The position numbers and the translations under genes are program-made. A stretch of DNA of 5,188 bases. It comes from an uncultured Caulobacteraceae bacterium (GTDB taxonomy: Bacteria; Pseudomonadota; Alphaproteobacteria; Caulobacterales; Caulobacteraceae). Positions 4,002-5,188 of the stretch are shown here, piece after piece. The notes under the pieces were generated by a model. That model was not told the origin of the DNA. It saw nothing but the letters and a program-made list of their open reading frames with translations, and made no database searches. Every line of letters begins with the position of its first letter. The stretch's first letter is position 1. Where the stretch lies: the NCBI GenBank assembly GCA_937952995.1, contig CALFYB010000425.1:1-5188 (forward strand), read 5' to 3'.

Positions 4002-5188
4002 ATGAAAACTCACGCGCGTGCGGTCGTCATTGGCGGCGGAGTCGTCGGTGTCAGCACCCTTTATCATCTGGCCAAGCTGGGCTGGAGCGATGTGGTTCTG
4101 ATCGAACGCAAGGAATTGACCTCTGGCTCGACCTGGCACGCGGCGGGCCTGCTGCCCCTGTTCAATCTGAGCTACTCGGTTGGCCAGATGCACAAATATT
4201 CTGTGGGCTTCTATCCCACCCTTGAGGCCGAGACCGATCTGAAGGTCGGCTTTAGCAATGTCAGCAACATCCGTCTGGCCCGGACCAAGGACCGGATGGA
4301 CGAGTACAAATATTATGCGGGCGTGGCCAAGACCATCGGTGTTGACGTCAAGTTCCTGACCCCCGATGAGGTCAAGGAAATCTGGCCCCTGTGTGAGACC
4401 GACGACCTGCTGGGCGCGATCCAGCATCCGGATGACGGCTATATTCAGCCCGCCGACCTGACCCAGGCCCTCGCACGCGGCGCCCGTGACCGGGGCGCCA
4501 CCATCTATCGCCAGACCTCCGTGACCGGCATTGTTCAGCAGGCCAATGGCGAATGGCTGGTCCAGACCGATCAGGGCGACATCACCTGCGAGCACGTCAT
4601 CTCGGCCACCGGCAACTTTGCCCGCCGCACGGGCGCGATGGTCGGCCTTGATGTGCCGGTCATTCCCGTCGAGCACCAGTACATCGTCACCGAGGCCCAT
4701 CCCGCCATTCAGGCGCGCAAGGCCGCTGGCCTGCCTGAAATGGGCGTTCTGCGCGAGAGCGACAGCTCTTGGTACATGCGCGAGGAGGCCGGTGGCCTGT
4801 TGCTTGGCCCCTACGAGGTCGGCGCGCCGGTTTGCTATGTCGACGGACCCGATCCGCAATCGGAATATGAGCTGTTCCAAGAGGACCTCGACCGTCTGGC
4901 CCCCCATATTGAAACCGCCATCACCCGCGTCCCGGCTTTCGGCGAGGTCGGCGTCAAGCGCGTTTATAATGGCGCCATCGCCTATACGCCTGACGGCAGC
5001 CCCATCGTGGGTCCGGCTTGGGGTCTGAAGAACTTCTGGCTCAATGAAGGCCATAGCTTTGGCGTCACTGCTGCGGGCGGCGCGGGCTGGCAACTGGCGC
5101 ACTGGATCGTCGATGGCGAGCCGACCATCGACATGATGGGCGTCGATCCGCGCCGCTTTGGCCCCTATGCCGGCCAGGGCTATCTGAC
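4002..5188 (+). CDS. FAD-dependent oxidoreductase, dimethylglycine/sarcosine dehydrogenase family (3' end outside window)
   Basis: The frame is open for 395 codons from ATG 4002 to the window end with no stop. The N-terminus is a DAO-type Rossmann fold: VVIGGGVVGVSTLYHL (8-23) contains GxGxxG at 11-16, and E35 in VVLIERKEL should bind the FAD ribose. GSTWHAAGLL (42-51) matches the motif whose His carries covalent FAD in dimethylglycine and sarcosine dehydrogenases, making H46 the likely attachment site. YIQPADLTQALARGARDRGA, SATGNFARR and TPDGSPIVGP (329-338), followed by NEGHSFGVTAAGGAG, are the remaining FAD-domain landmarks. The visible end (DPRRFGPYAGQGYL) enters the linker that precedes the folate-binding GcvT-like domain in this family, whose members are usually 800-850 residues. 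It would N-demethylate a glycine derivative, giving methylene-THF if the GcvT part is present. The exact substrate cannot be told. It lies 158 bases after the exonuclease on the same strand, probably as its own unit. Confidence 0.92.
   Translation, partial: MKTHARAVVIGGGVVGVSTLYHLAKLGWSDVVLIERKELTSGSTWHAAGLLPLFNLSYSVGQMHKYSVGFYPTLEAETDLKVGFSNVSNIRLARTKDRMDEYKYYAGVAKTIGVDVKFLTPDEVKEIWPLCETDDLLGAIQHPDDGYIQPADLTQALARGARDRGATIYRQTSVTGIVQQANGEWLVQTDQGDITCEHVISATGNFARRTGAMVGLDVPVIPVEHQYIVTEAHPAIQARKAAGLPEMGVLRESDSSWYMREEAGGLLLGPYEVGAPVCYVDGPDPQSEYELFQEDLDRLAPHIETAITRVPAFGEVGVKRVYNGAIAYTPDGSPIVGPAWGLKNFWLNEGHSFGVTAAGGAGWQLAHWIVDGEPTIDMMGVDPRRFGPYAGQGYL

Noticed and set aside
3840..5102. A 420-codon open frame on the minus strand opposite the FAD oxidoreductase
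   Set aside because: It is the antisense shadow of a GC-rich gene with clear family motifs on the plus strand. Its translation is rich in Gly/Ala/Asp/Gln/Leu with no recognisable domain and no convincing ribosome site.
1..5188. tRNA or rRNA genes, CRISPR arrays, insertion sequences, attachment sites, toxin-antitoxin or phage genes
   Set aside because: I looked on both strands and saw no matching structure, repeat array, transposase motif or defence-related domain.

Overview
The window is about 60% GC, densely coded and free of mobile elements. It reads as ordinary chromosome of an alphaproteobacterium. The acyl-CoA dehydrogenase and the other proteins look Caulobacterales/Hyphomonadaceae-like to me, but that is an impression from protein style and not a search result. 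Five protein-coding genes are supported. Two of them are cut by the window edges.

Left half, all on the minus strand. Reading in the direction of transcription, a standalone acyl-CoA dehydrogenase of the ACAD10/ACAD11 type (1605-2924) ends at a strong intrinsic terminator (1556-1590). It is followed by a MoxR-type AAA+ ATPase (519-1481) and a VWA/CoxE-type protein (519 to beyond base 1). The last two overlap by one base (TGATG), so they form a translationally coupled pair. This is the usual ATPase plus VWA-partner arrangement of the MoxR/CoxD-CoxE families. The VWA gene is cut off before its VWA domain. What can be seen is its helical N-terminal part and a Ser/Asp/Gln/Gly-rich linker built partly from a 15-bp tandem repeat.

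Middle. A divergent intergenic region (2925-3138) separates the acyl-CoA dehydrogenase from a plus-strand DEDDh exonuclease of the ExoX type (3139-3843). The exonuclease starts with TTG and carries a C-terminal DUF3820-like segment.

Right. After a 158-bp gap, a plus-strand FAD-dependent oxidoreductase of the dimethylglycine/sarcosine dehydrogenase family begins at 4002 and runs off the window. Its N-terminal FAD domain is intact and includes the WHAAG motif whose His carries covalent FAD in relatives.

How they work together. Only the ATPase and VWA genes clearly work as a unit. The acyl-CoA dehydrogenase and the dimethylglycine/sarcosine dehydrogenase-like protein are both flavoenzymes that could feed electrons to an ETF pool, but they are on opposite strands and nothing ties them into one pathway. 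ExoX is a DNA-repair type nuclease that seems unrelated to its neighbours. I found no convincing new biological system. The most useful leads are the ACAD10/11 identity of the dehydrogenase, the Asp-to-Glu change in the exonuclease's Exo II motif, the repeat-built CoxE linker, and three consecutive non-ATG starts.
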